DNA of 64,000 bases, from assembly GCA_012064415.1 (NCBI GenBank), contig SSNU01000249.1, positions 1 through 64,000 of the forward strand. Reading direction: 5' to 3'. The notes beneath the pieces were generated by a model. That model had not been told where the DNA came from and did not search any database. It worked only from the letters and a program-made list of their open reading frames with translations. Origin of the DNA: Gyrodactylus bullatarudis (lineage: Eukaryota; Platyhelminthes; Monogenea; Gyrodactylidea; Gyrodactylidae). Shown piece by piece: positions 55,100-64,000 of this stretch (the stretch's first letter is position 1; each line of letters begins with the position of its first letter). The translations under genes were made by a program, and so were the position numbers.

Positions 55100-56829
55100 T
55101 CGTATTGTTGAGATGGAAACCTTATAGATCTTTTAAAGTTCTCCGTTTGAATGCGTTTCACTTAGATGCAAAATTTCTTCCTTTTTGGGTTTGAGATAGA
55201 AAAGTATGCATGCTTGAGTTTTGAGTTGGCAATAAAGTTTGAAAGATAGGATAAGAATAAAAGTTTCAGACGCACATACAGGGGGAGTGTTATGCACAGA
55301 ATTATTGTTTGGTGTATAGGGTGGCGAACAGTTCGCACTCTTAGAAAAGTTCATCTAGCAACATCTGTATTGTATAGACTTTTTGGTGAAAGGGGATTGA
55401 CTACTGGACACATTTAAAATTTCTATCTTCTGGTGGGGGGTTGGGTATTCTCTCTATCTTGTTTTAGCTTTTTGTGAAATTTTTGTTCATATTTTATCAT
55501 CAACTATTTCTTAGTTAAAAGTTTTGTTTGCCGATTTATATTTGCAATGATTAAAGTTTCTCAAAAATATTCAGGGATAACATGGGATATTCAATTGCCT
55601 ATAGAGTGGTGCAATTTTTTTTCTGTACACCCTAAGATAACAGAGTTATTTTATCTCAGTTATTACACAGCAATGATCTTTAGTTCATTTGAAAGAGCAA
55701 TAAATTCTCTATCTCATGAGGTATAACACGCAGTATCTAATTTTAAATCAAACGCTTTATGGAAAGTTGTGAAATATTGGGAATAGAAATAATCTGCTCA
55801 ATTCTGATTGGTCCTTGGATACTGAACATTCATTGGCTGCTGTTTTGGGGCAGAGAGGTATAAAACTAAACCTCCATGAAATATTTAATTTATCTCGAGT
55901 CATCATGTGTGAAATTGACTGTATTGCTGAATTATTTTAGAAAAAATTTAAATATTCGATACATATGCCTACTCATTAGTATACAGTTATAAATATTATT
56001 CTTCAGGGGGCAGAGAGGTAGGGATCACTTTTACACAGTTATTACGGACGTACAACTGTACTTGCTTCAAACTATAAAATGGGGGTTTCTAATAGAATAC
56101 GATTGGAAGTCTAACATTGAGATCAATGGAATTCACTGTATTTCTAAATACATGTGTGAAGAGTTGTGAAAAAATCTCATCGCATCTCGTCTCTATTCTT
56201 ATTTGTCAACGAAAAAGATCAGTAGAGATCGAGGAAATTTTAGCAAGAATATTTTTCCAAGTTTAGAATAAAATAGGAGATTATAAAGATGTGAATAATT
56301 TGTAAATTTTAATTTCTTTCCTCTGCATATTCTAAAAATTGTTTTACAGTCAATGCATCAATATAAAGCTAATCAATACAAAGAATTCAAAGTTTTATCA
56401 TTGGAAAAGAGACAATAATACGAATAAAATCGCTAACTTTAATATCCTATATTCTCTAAACTATTTCCATAGATTTGAGTCTCGAACACGAAGATTTTAT
56501 TCATTCAGATTAAATAAATGAGGAATTTCAACATTACAACATTTGTTAGTCATTCAACATCCCATTCAAAGTCATATACAGGCATATTTCGTACTAATCT
56601 TAAAATTATTTTAATGATTTTATTTAATTTATTTACAAATATTAAATTATTTCAGAGAGTATTCTGAAGAATACATTCGTGCACGGTTGATCTATTTACA
56701 AAAAGAAATAAGTGAGTTGAATCTTCATGTCAGCCTAAGTATCATAAAGTATAAGTATTAATTTGTAACTTTCCCTGCTAGTTTATACTAATTTAGTACA
56801 AGTTAGTAGTTCAGTACGAATAAGCTATA
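55100..56829. other. no gene recognised
   Basis: Contains two GGGGCAGAGAGGTA boxes (about 55853 and 56008), the inner motif of the pogo-type ends at 32.5 kb, and TA-flanked CAACTG/CAGTTAT-like pieces, probably old MITE debris. Confidence 0.35.
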
Positions 56830-56938
56830 CAGATGCAGATTTGTAAAACTACTCCTCCATTCATTTCTGTACATTTGTGTATATTCACAGTTTTTCAATA
56901 AATATATAATTTGTCATCGTACTTTGAAGTACAGCTAA
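56830..56938 (+). repeat. solitary end of the 57131-57994 MITE family
   Basis: TA then CAGATGCAGATTTGTAAAAC, continuing CTCCATTCATTTCTGTACAT and so on to ACTTTGAAGTA, a direct match to 57131-57245. Confidence 0.55.
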
Positions 56939-57130
56939 TTATACACAGCTAATTAGACGACCGATGGCTAAGCTGTACTCAACTTACCCTTCATAGGAGA
57001 TCTTGCAATCGCAACCTTCCTAAAGAAGATTACAACTGCCTTCAATGAAGCCTATCCTCATGCTTTACTTAGGGTTGTTTACAAAACCAATCAGATGTTC
57101 AAAAATTCCTCAAAAGACCCAATTCTTGTA

Positions 57131-57994
57131 CAGATGGGAACTGTATTTTTGGAGTGTAAAATCACACCTCCGTTCATTTGTGTACATTTGTGTAAATTCA
57201 CAGTTTTTCGATAAATAAAAAAAATTTCATTGTACTTTGAAGTAGGTCTATTAGGGTCCTGGTATAAAATTTTGTCTGAAAATTTCAAAAAGTTGCGATT
57301 TTCAGATCAATCGATAGAGAATTAAATTCTGATCAGAATGGTATAGTATATTGGGGAGGGGGATTGATTTTTATAAGCTTAAAATCAGATTAAAGTCGGC
57401 CCAAATAAATCGGCAAAAATAAAATAAAATAAAAATTGCTTACGATGGAAATCGTTATTGATTTTTAATTAGTCATGTAGGTGTAATTAGGAACTAAGTT
57501 TCCATACATACATACATGGACAATGTTTGACTGAATGCAACTCATGTAATTATAATTATAGACTGAATTATTATTTCTCACTCTTGAACGTGGCGAAGGG
57601 GACACATTAGTTTTTGCATTTTAAGGTTTATTTTTATTCTTGGGGGGTGCGTGGAATTTTCAGTGAATGTTCTCATACACAAAACATGGTGAAGACAACT
57701 CATATCGATTTTTTTGTATTATGATACAAGTTAAGAAAAGATGTAATTAAATTGAAAAATGTATTAATCACCTTTAATTATCCTCTTTCATTTGACACTA
57801 AAATCGACATTCATGAAAAGTATAGGAAAATTGTTTGGACCAACTTTAATCTGGTTTTAAGCTTATAAAATAATAATCTCAACTTTTTGAAATTTTTAGA
57901 CCTACTTCATTCATTGAAAAATTTTGAATATGCACAAATGTACATAAATGAATGGAGGTGTAGATTTGCACTCCACAAATACGGTTCTCACCTG
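57131..57994. mobile_element. long-TIR MITE inserted at TA
   Basis: 864 bp. Ends CAGATGGGAACTGTATTTTT and the inverse of CAGGTGAGAACCGTATTTGT, TA on both sides (57129-57130, 57995-57996). Inverted similarity extends in several blocks to near the centre (for example AAGCTTAAAATCAGATTAAA at 57378 with its inverse at about 57860). Confidence 0.7.
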
Positions 57995-57996
57995 TA

Positions 57997-58335
57997 TTTG
58001 AACAAAAACAATTATGATTGTCTCTGGTCATAAGCAGCTTATTTCTTGGAAAATGTTTGTTTGTTTTTGACTGCTAGTCATGCTGGTTAGTAGAACGAGA
58101 GTTTAAGGTGAATAAATAATTATGATTGTCTTAATTTTTAAATATATAAATTAATCTTTTATTTCAGAATACTTAAACAAAACACTATAAACACCAAATA
58201 AATGGTTAATTTTTATTCTATTATTATGTAGTCTTACTTCAGTTTTTCTTCTCCTATTATGCCTGCAAGACATTGTAATGTTAATAAAAACTTGTATTGA
58301 AGACTATTGTAATTATTCGTTTCATATTCAATATG
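57997..58335. other. no recognisable feature
   Basis: Spacer before the next PLE fragment. Confidence 0.35.
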
Positions 58336-58379
58336 TGTGATTGTTATGATCATAAAAGCTCATGTGTATGATCATGTGC

Positions 58380-58785
58380 TCTTTAGGTCGAGGGACCATT
58401 GTATTGTTTCGACTGTAGAACACACATTCAAACTTTTCGAACTATGTGACTACCCGCAACAATTCATCCGTAAATTCGCCAAAATGAAAGAGCAAGACAA
58501 ACACCCTGACGAAGAAAACGATAACTCTCTCTTCCATGCAAAGGTGATGTCCCGAATACCATACTGAAGAAGAAACTTGTTAAATCACCAATAATGCCTA
58601 CTCAGGAAAAAAGCTCAGGATCCTTCTCGCATTAAGGAACATCTCTTACAAGCCCACCTGAAAGAGACTAACCACTCAGCAGGTTTCGAAAAATTCAAAA
58701 TAAGATGCGCCAGGGATCCAAAACTAAGCAAACACAAGTCGAAACGTATCCTAGAAATAGTCGAGGCAGAGCTAGTGAACGATTA
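58380..58785 (+). pseudogene. PLE C-terminal fragment
   Basis: LCDYPQQFIRKFAKM (thumb region GYPxxFIxKH), then in other frames IKEHLLQAHLKETNHSAGFE (GIY-YIG), DPKLSKHKSKRILEIVEAEL then a stop in the tail region. Same subfamily as 50665-51845, heavily decayed and deleted. The ATTGG/TATAAA/hammerhead unit follows on the same strand. Confidence 0.65.
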
Positions 58786-58848
58786 ACGATTGGTCAGAAT
58801 TGAGCACTGTAATTTATTCATTGATAATTAATTTATAAATAAGACATG

Positions 58849-58901
58849 TCGATGTAAGGTCTGATGAGAACCGACAAAAATAAAAGCTTTTATTAACCTT
58901 A
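58849..58901 (+). ncRNA. hammerhead relic of PLE end
   Basis: CTGATGA is intact; helix I TAAGGT/ACCTTA has six pairs; helix III is a long A+T hairpin. GTCGAT upstream pairs with ACCGAC in five of six positions. But GAAA has become AAAA (first G lost), so cleavage is unlikely. A start MTNSQQQTNKAH follows at 58944. Confidence 0.6.
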
Positions 58902-59218
58902 ACTCGCGATTCTACTCACCAGAATGACTAACAGTCAGCAACAAACCAATAAGGCACATTATGAACAAAAATTTTGGTAACTGATGTAAAATGTACTCTT
59001 TTACTAATTTAAGAAAAAAAATTATTTTTTGGAAAATTTTGAGCTCGCGCGATATTTTTTAATTTTTTAAAACTCCGAGTTGAAAATTTTTGTTGATTTC
59101 AAGGTGTGAGAGGAATCAAACGTTATTTTTCAAAATCATCATTAGACAAAGAAAATAATTACTCTTAATCATTTCTTTCACTTTCACACGTAAATGGAGT
59201 TTTTTTTAAAGAAATGAA

Positions 59219-59570
59219 TAACTCATAAGGAAGGTTAGTAAAAACTAGCGTATATTTAAGTGATAAACGTTATATTTCTCTGGGTCTCTTCAGACTCTAC
59301 CCTGGTAACGTTTAAATAGTATTACAATGCAAAATATTCCCTACTTCCATTGCTCCATTTTGTGATCGTATTTTTAGCCCTCACTAGGGGAGGGGGAAAG
59401 AAAAGGAGTTGTCAACGTGAAAGACTCTGCTCACAACTAATTATTTCTGCCTTTTCATAAACTGATCAATTTTCTGATTTCCACTGTCTCTACGTCGTTT
59501 TTTTTCACTTTTTCACAACTTTATCACAAAAAATATACGCTAGTTTTCTCTAACCTTCCTTATGAGTTAA
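59219..59570 (-). mobile_element. 5'-truncated PLE copy in foldback loop
   Basis: On the minus strand: the tail KKRRRDSGNQKIDQFMKRQK with stop (59437-59500), CAATGG and a TTTAAA-like box, a hammerhead (59258-59297), then leader sequence. 59219-59258 and 59532-59570 are inverses (ACTCATAAGGAAGGTTAG), an inverted leader piece at the 5' junction as is common for PLE insertions. Confidence 0.7.
59258..59297 (-). ncRNA. hammerhead ribozyme of PLE end
   Basis: Core CTGAAGA and GAAA are present. Helix I is AGAGT/ACTT with one G-U; helix III is ATA/TAT. The base before GAAA is A instead of C, breaking the closing pair; weak activity at best. Interbox ACCCAG pairs in part with CCAGGGT upstream. Confidence 0.6.
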
Positions 59571-59787
59571 GAACCAAACGAAAATATTCTTGATAAAGTT
59601 CGTTAATATTATCTTTAAAATAATTTTTTTCTTTGTCTAATGATGATCCTGAAAAATGACGTTTGATTCCTCTCAGACCTTGAAATCAACAAGTTTTAAA
59701 ATTTTTTTAATTCCTTCAAAATTTTACAAAATATTTTTTTTGCTTAAATCAATAAAAGTATACATTTTAAATTAGTTACATGAAAAT

Positions 59788-60284
59788 CTTTTAAAAATCT
59801 TGATACCTTGGTGAAAAAAATGAGGTTTCTGTGAAAATCATGAATTCCCAAATTGCTCCTAACTTAGTAGAAGAAATAGGGAAGTTTGACTCATATGACC
59901 CAAGGATGAGGTCAAAATATTATTTTAACCTCTCAGAATATCTATTTTGTGATAAATTTCATTTTGAAATTACGATTTCATATTGATTTGATAAAATTTT
60001 AAAGAAAAAAACCTCAATTATAACTGTAATTATCCTTTCAATAAATTTTAAAGACTGAAATTCATGGATGTGTGTGAGAGTATAAAGTTATCATATTTAT
60101 TTTCGAATACACCATATCATTAAACTTAACTTGAGAAGCTACGTTTGATCTGCCATTCCACTATTCTTGTTTCTCTCTTGGTTATTGACTAAAAATCTTG
60201 ATTTTTCTTCAAAATAGATATCTCTTTTCAACTAAATAAAATCTCAGCGTTCAAACATCTCATTTGGTTCTGAGTGAAAAGAAC
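59788..60284. other. no gene recognised; downstream flank of PPEF gene
   Basis: A+T-rich. On the minus strand AATAAA at 60294-60299 and 60285-60290, about 60-75 nt past the PPEF stop codon, are likely polyadenylation signals. Confidence 0.4.
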
Positions 60285-60357
60285 TTTATTATTTTTATTA
60301 TATTTAATTCGATGCTTATCAAATTATTCAAGAGATTTTATTTTAACTTATCATTCT

Positions 60358-63300
60358 TCATAAAGATGTCTGGAGGTTTAAATAGCCTGCCATGTCAACA
60401 AATTGTCGTAATTTTTCCATCGTTATAGAATTGCTATTTTGAAAGATTTTATCTGTTACAAACTGACTAACAATGCTTAAATCACTAAATTTTGAAGAAT
60501 CCTTCTCCTCAAAATTCAATATTGTTGTAAGAACGGTTTTCAGTTTATTCCGATCAATGGAAATTTGATCTTTGCTAAGCATCTGAGCTGCTTTCAGCAG
60601 ATTTTTTCGATTATCACTGAAGAACTTGACAAGATTTTGATTGTTGCTAAGGGAGTTATAATAACTTCTTTTATAGCTAGCAAATGTTGATTTATAGAGG
60701 ACATTGTCATCGTCAATTATGACAACAAATTCAGAAATCTCATTCCACGAATAAATTGGGCTTATGGACTTTTTCATAATACCTATCCATATATTGATAT
60801 TGATTCTTTCTGAAATAGAAAAGTTTTGGATGATTTATAGGCTACTTTTATCATAAAATTTCTCTTTTCATCATGATATGAATAAGCATTTATTTACTAA
60901 CCAAAATATAATTTTTCGGTCAGTAAGAAATTTGAAAAAAAGATTGAAATTTTTTAAATTTATGATTAATAATTATTAATTATATTGCATGTTTCTTTCT
61001 CATGAATATGACTAAAATAAGGCTTCATTTTTTTCTTAAACCTTTTCGTTGGAGTGGTGTTGTGGTGATTTAAGATGATAAAATAAGAAATATGCGATCG
61101 GAGGAACTCCGAAGCATAAGATTATAGAAATAATAAAACTTATAGAAGTATTTCAGAATTCCTAAAACGAATTGGAGGCAAACAATCAACAATAAAACAA
61201 AACTATTTTAATTAATAAAGAATCTTGTTTATTTACGCCCTGGGGAGTGGCAGACTTTTTGATCTATAGAAAGAAATTTGAACTTTCACTCCCCAGGAGA
61301 CTCGAGCCAATGACAATTGTTTCCCTGTACGCCAAGGTCCTAATGAAGAACGCTCTGTTTGAAAGATTAAAGAGCTGGGCCAGAGATCCAGACGTGAGAG
61401 CCCTGATGGAAAATCCCGGGTTCTTGCCCTTGGTCAAAGGACTATCGACCAATTCAGCACATGGTGACCACGCCAGGACCAGCGTAGAGGCGCCAAAGTT
61501 TTTGCCAAAGAATATTCCTTTCTGGGTGACTCTTATGACTGACCATTTCCTTGCTCACAACGTTACGTCGGATGAAGAAAAGCTCCGCATGATCCGAAGA
61601 GCTGTTATAAATTATGATAAGAAGATTGTCCACGAGGTGATCAGTCAATCAGAGATGAAAAAGTCTGCTGTTGAAGTATTACAGGCAATTGTCGAGGTGA
61701 GCGAACGAAGCCCAAGCCAGATAATTGCTCAAATCAGACGGGATTTGAGATCCCCAAGTACAAATTGTCGACGAATTTTCGAGATGGTGCTTCCCGGAGA
61801 TCCCAAAGGTGAAAAGTACCTGTTTTTGGCTAGCATCCCTAGCCAAATAAATGACCAGTTAATAGACAAAATTCACACACCGTCCGAAAGAATGTTTGGA
61901 AGAAGTGTCAGATTGCCAACTGACATGGTAGTCATTGACGAAGTGCAATCGACTGAGTTGAACGAATATACTGAGCACCTGTTCAGAACTATGAGAGAGA
62001 TCAAGTTGCCTGAGAGAAGGGAATACAAGATAAGAAAGTATATTCCCAGGGACTTGATGTCGACAGAAAGAGTTCTCATACGCAATGACGTATAAGCTAC
62101 AACGGACCTTATAGAGAGAGGAGAGAAGAATTTCTTAGTGAATAAGAATAGTGAAAGGTACGAAGTCAGCATTGACAGACTAAAGCCTTTCAGAGAATTG
62201 AGTCATAGCATAGATGACCAAACAGAAGTATTCCCAATTAGGAATGAGTTGGTCGAACAGGAATTCACGGAGACCCGTGAAGAACCTGTAATAGAAGAGA
62301 ATAACCCCACAGAGATCTGTTAGGGCATAGAAGAAGAGACAGAAGGTTCAGGTGACCCTAAACCTATGAGAAACATAAAATCTACTAGGAGAGACGATTT
62401 CGTTTACTCCAAGTGAGATATGACTACTAATACCGCCCACCCACTACCTTATTTTTTTAATGCTCCGCATAAAAAGAGGGGGAAATGTGGTGATTTAAGA
62501 TGATAAAATAAGAAATATGCGATCGGAGGAACTTTGATTCTTCACAAATTCTGAAATATTAAACCTCAAAAAATTGATCGAAACGAATTAAAAATTTGAA
62601 TTCGCTGTAGAATTTTGCCAAGTTTTTAAAATTCTCAAAAAGATCATTTTTGAGAAAATTTATTGCAATTTAGGACGTTAAATTTCTCTTCACGAATTCA
62701 AAGTTAACTATAAACTGCTCTTTACTTAATCATTTTCCTCAGAAATGAAAATAATCTACATTTTGAAACAGATTCCCTAAGAATAAGAAAGTCGATTTCA
62801 ATGAAAAATGAGTTTTTAGATAATCTTGAAAACTTTGACTAGAATCTATCACCAAAAAGTTCTACTTATTAAAGCTGTAGAAACTAAATCAGTTTTTTAC
62901 CGATACCAAAATGAGGATAATATGACTTTAAAGTTGTATGAATAAAACTTTTAATAAAGTTGTACTCACCGGTAGATTTGGAGTCAAACTGTTCAAATAT
63001 TTTTAATAACTCTTCTTGCTTGTCAAAAATCATCTTTTTCAACTCTGTAAACTGTGGTATGATTCTACAGATTTTAATCAGAAAAATTTAGCACTCACAA
63101 TGTATCATAACGTCTCAGAATTTTGTTGGATATAACTTTTTGGTCTTGGTCCGTTTCCAATTTTGCTTGATACTTGTAAATGTTCAAAAAGAAATCTTGA
63201 TTCTTTAGAGAAATTTCCTTGCATAGAGCCATTTCACAGTGTGACTTTTTTTTCAGTCTAATCGGGGATATTTTCAAAATCGCGCCATAGTTACTATATG

Positions 63301-63777
63301 GTCGTAAGTAGTTGGAAGCGGAAAATATCGTCAATACCAAGTTGTTATGATGAAATTTGTACCCATCAGTTTGACACTGATGTGAACGAATAATCAGTGA
63401 AAGATTATCTTTAAAAAAACATTAAAATTTAGTTTCGAATTCGATTCCAGATTAAAAATTGGGGAAATATTAGAATTTTCAGCTACTGGTCAACTAAACG
63501 TATCAACGATGACTTTCTTTACACGCCTTCTTTTATGATAAGAAAAGCTCATCAAGAAAATCACCCTCAAAATTCTAATATAAGAACCCAAGTTTCAAAT
63601 TAAATTCTATTACAAGAATAAAACTTAGTTCTATGTAGCTGTATTAATATTACTTGATGATTTTAAAAATGATGTTGTAGTCATTTCATCCCAAAATGAT
63701 GATCCGCCTCGATCTAGCGACTTTGTGATGGTATTCACGTCATCTTCAATTGGATCACTCCATAATAAATCGAAAAT
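60358..63777 (-). CDS. PPEF: Ser/Thr protein phosphatase with EF-hands (PPEF/rdgC type), 3' exons
   Basis: Calcium-linked phosphatase; the gene enters from beyond 64000. Minus-strand exons: 63654-63777 (IFDLLWSDPIEDD, RGGSSFWDEM); 63099-63408 (LIIRSHQCQTDGYKFHHNNL, VLTIFSASNYLRPYSNYGA, both phosphatase core); 62970-63064 (LLKIFEQFDSKST, EF-hand start); 62853-62874 (22 nt, ALISRTFW); about 62760-62776 (17 nt, ESVSKC); and about 60358-60782 (WNEISEFVVIIDDDN, SDNRKNLLKAAQMLSKDQIS, ITMEKLRQFVDMAGYL, stop). Phases agree through the 17-nt exon; the last junction is the least sure (three possible acceptors). Introns are 245, 34, 95, 76 and about 1,980 nt; the last holds a gypsy relic. Last-exon EF-hands lack standard calcium ligands. 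PPEF is favoured over calcineurin or PP5 by RSH, SASNY and C-terminal EF-hands. Confidence 0.75.
61071..62533 (+). mobile_element. Ty3/gypsy LTR retrotransposon, internally deleted
   Basis: The left LTR starts TGTGGTGATTTAAGATGATA at 61071 and ends somewhere near 61230. The same 48 bp recur at 62486-62533, where the 3' LTR is cut short. A polypurine tract (AAAAAGAGGGGGAAA, 62471-62485) lies exactly before it. It sits in the last intron of the PPEF gene, opposite to it. No target duplication can be seen because the right end is lost. Confidence 0.8.
61310..62095 (+). pseudogene. gypsy Gag joined to end of integrase
   Basis: ATG at 61310 (the frame is also open upstream, starting GTG 61247). 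Gag part to about residue 190: PKNIPFWVTLMTDHFLAHNV, TSDEEKLRMIRRAV, VHEVISQS, typical of gypsy Gag. It then passes in frame into the integrase C-terminus: TPSERMFGRSVRLPTDMVV and HLFRTMREIKLP. After a TAA at 62093, VNKNSERYEVSIDRLKPF continues to 62323. Capsid end, zinc knuckle, protease, RT, RNase H and the integrase core are all deleted without loss of frame. Confidence 0.78.
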
Positions 63778-63784
63778 CTAAGGA

Positions 63785-64000
63785 AAATAAAAATTAAGTT
63801 CAATTAAAGATTAACTATTGATCTTTTAAAGCAATCTTTCATTATTTTTAATGAATTGCAAAAATAAAGACTTTAAATTCTCCTGAATAATAAAGTTGAT
63901 TGATATGAAGTTGAAGTCTCAAGCTTTTCATCAAGAACTCGAATATTATTGAGATCTAGATTATGAGGTCAAGTTGATATCAATTGAAGAGAATAATAAT
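63785..64000. other. intron sequence of the PPEF gene
   Basis: Upstream of the exon at 63654-63777 (acceptor TTAG). No further exon recognised before the window ends. Confidence 0.45.

Larger units (their letters stand above)
58971..59787. mobile_element. foldback element hosting a PLE insertion
   Basis: Left arm 58971-59170 and right arm about 59610-59787 are inverses (for example GAGGAATCAAACGTTATTTT with its inverse near 59665). The loop between them, 59218-59571, is a short PLE end. Confidence 0.7.

Noticed and set aside
62700..62776. Longer form of the 17-nt PPEF exon (reading on to KMIK)
   Set aside because: Reads through to a stop, and the following residues do not resemble PPEF; the short form keeps phase with the last exon.

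Overview
This is an A+T-rich eukaryotic window dominated by transposable elements and their relics. The organism is probably an invertebrate animal or a small parasitic metazoan. The evidence is one clear multi-exon host gene for a PPEF-type Ser/Thr phosphatase, spliced genes with GT-AG introns, AATAAA signals, a tRNA-derived SINE, and an animal-like mix of transposons (Penelope-like, Tc1/mariner, pogo, MULE, Merlin, piggyBac, Ty3/gypsy). Several supported introns are only 23 to 63 nt long. That is unusual and could fit dicyemids, orthonectids, myxozoans or some copepods, but the species cannot be named from sequence alone.

Layout: 0.6-1.6 kb, Penelope-like element (PLE) tail; 3.2-3.7 kb, PLE end with inverted ribozymes; 3.7-5.2 kb, piggyBac; 5.5-8.4 kb, PLE pieces, a Merlin element inside one of them, and a MITE; 8.6-9.5 kb, PLE RT and Tc1 relics; 10.1-13.7 kb, a decayed pogo-like element with a nested MITE; 14.5-15.6 kb, stacked PLE long terminal units; 17.6-20.6 kb, MULE and a foldback; 21.0-23.4 kb, a nest of three TA-flanked elements; 23.8-25.1 kb, mariner; 26.0-29.2 kb, PLE copies; 29.9-31.6 kb, MULE with a 9-bp target duplication; 31.6-37.4 kb, a giant inverted repeat around a pogo-like transposon; 38.7 kb, a possible host exon; 39-46 kb, MITEs, the best PLE ORF and a foldback; 46-52 kb, three PLE copies; 53-55 kb, unidentified coding pieces and the SINE; 57-59.8 kb, MITE, PLE and foldback; 60.3-63.8 kb, the PPEF gene on the minus strand with a gypsy relic in one intron.

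The most interesting signals: (1) nearly every PLE end carries a type I hammerhead ribozyme placed between a CCAAT/TATA promoter and the element's start codon, with a second covarying complementarity that looks like a pseudoknot; (2) PLE proteins of several subfamilies end in a basic stretch followed by a PCNA-binding (PIP-box) motif; (3) the pogo-like transposon at 32.5-36.5 kb appears to encode one spliced protein made of two pogo transposase modules, the first catalytically dead and the second with all three aspartates.

Most open reading frames elsewhere are shadows. Protein names rest on motifs read by eye; no database or folding search was run.
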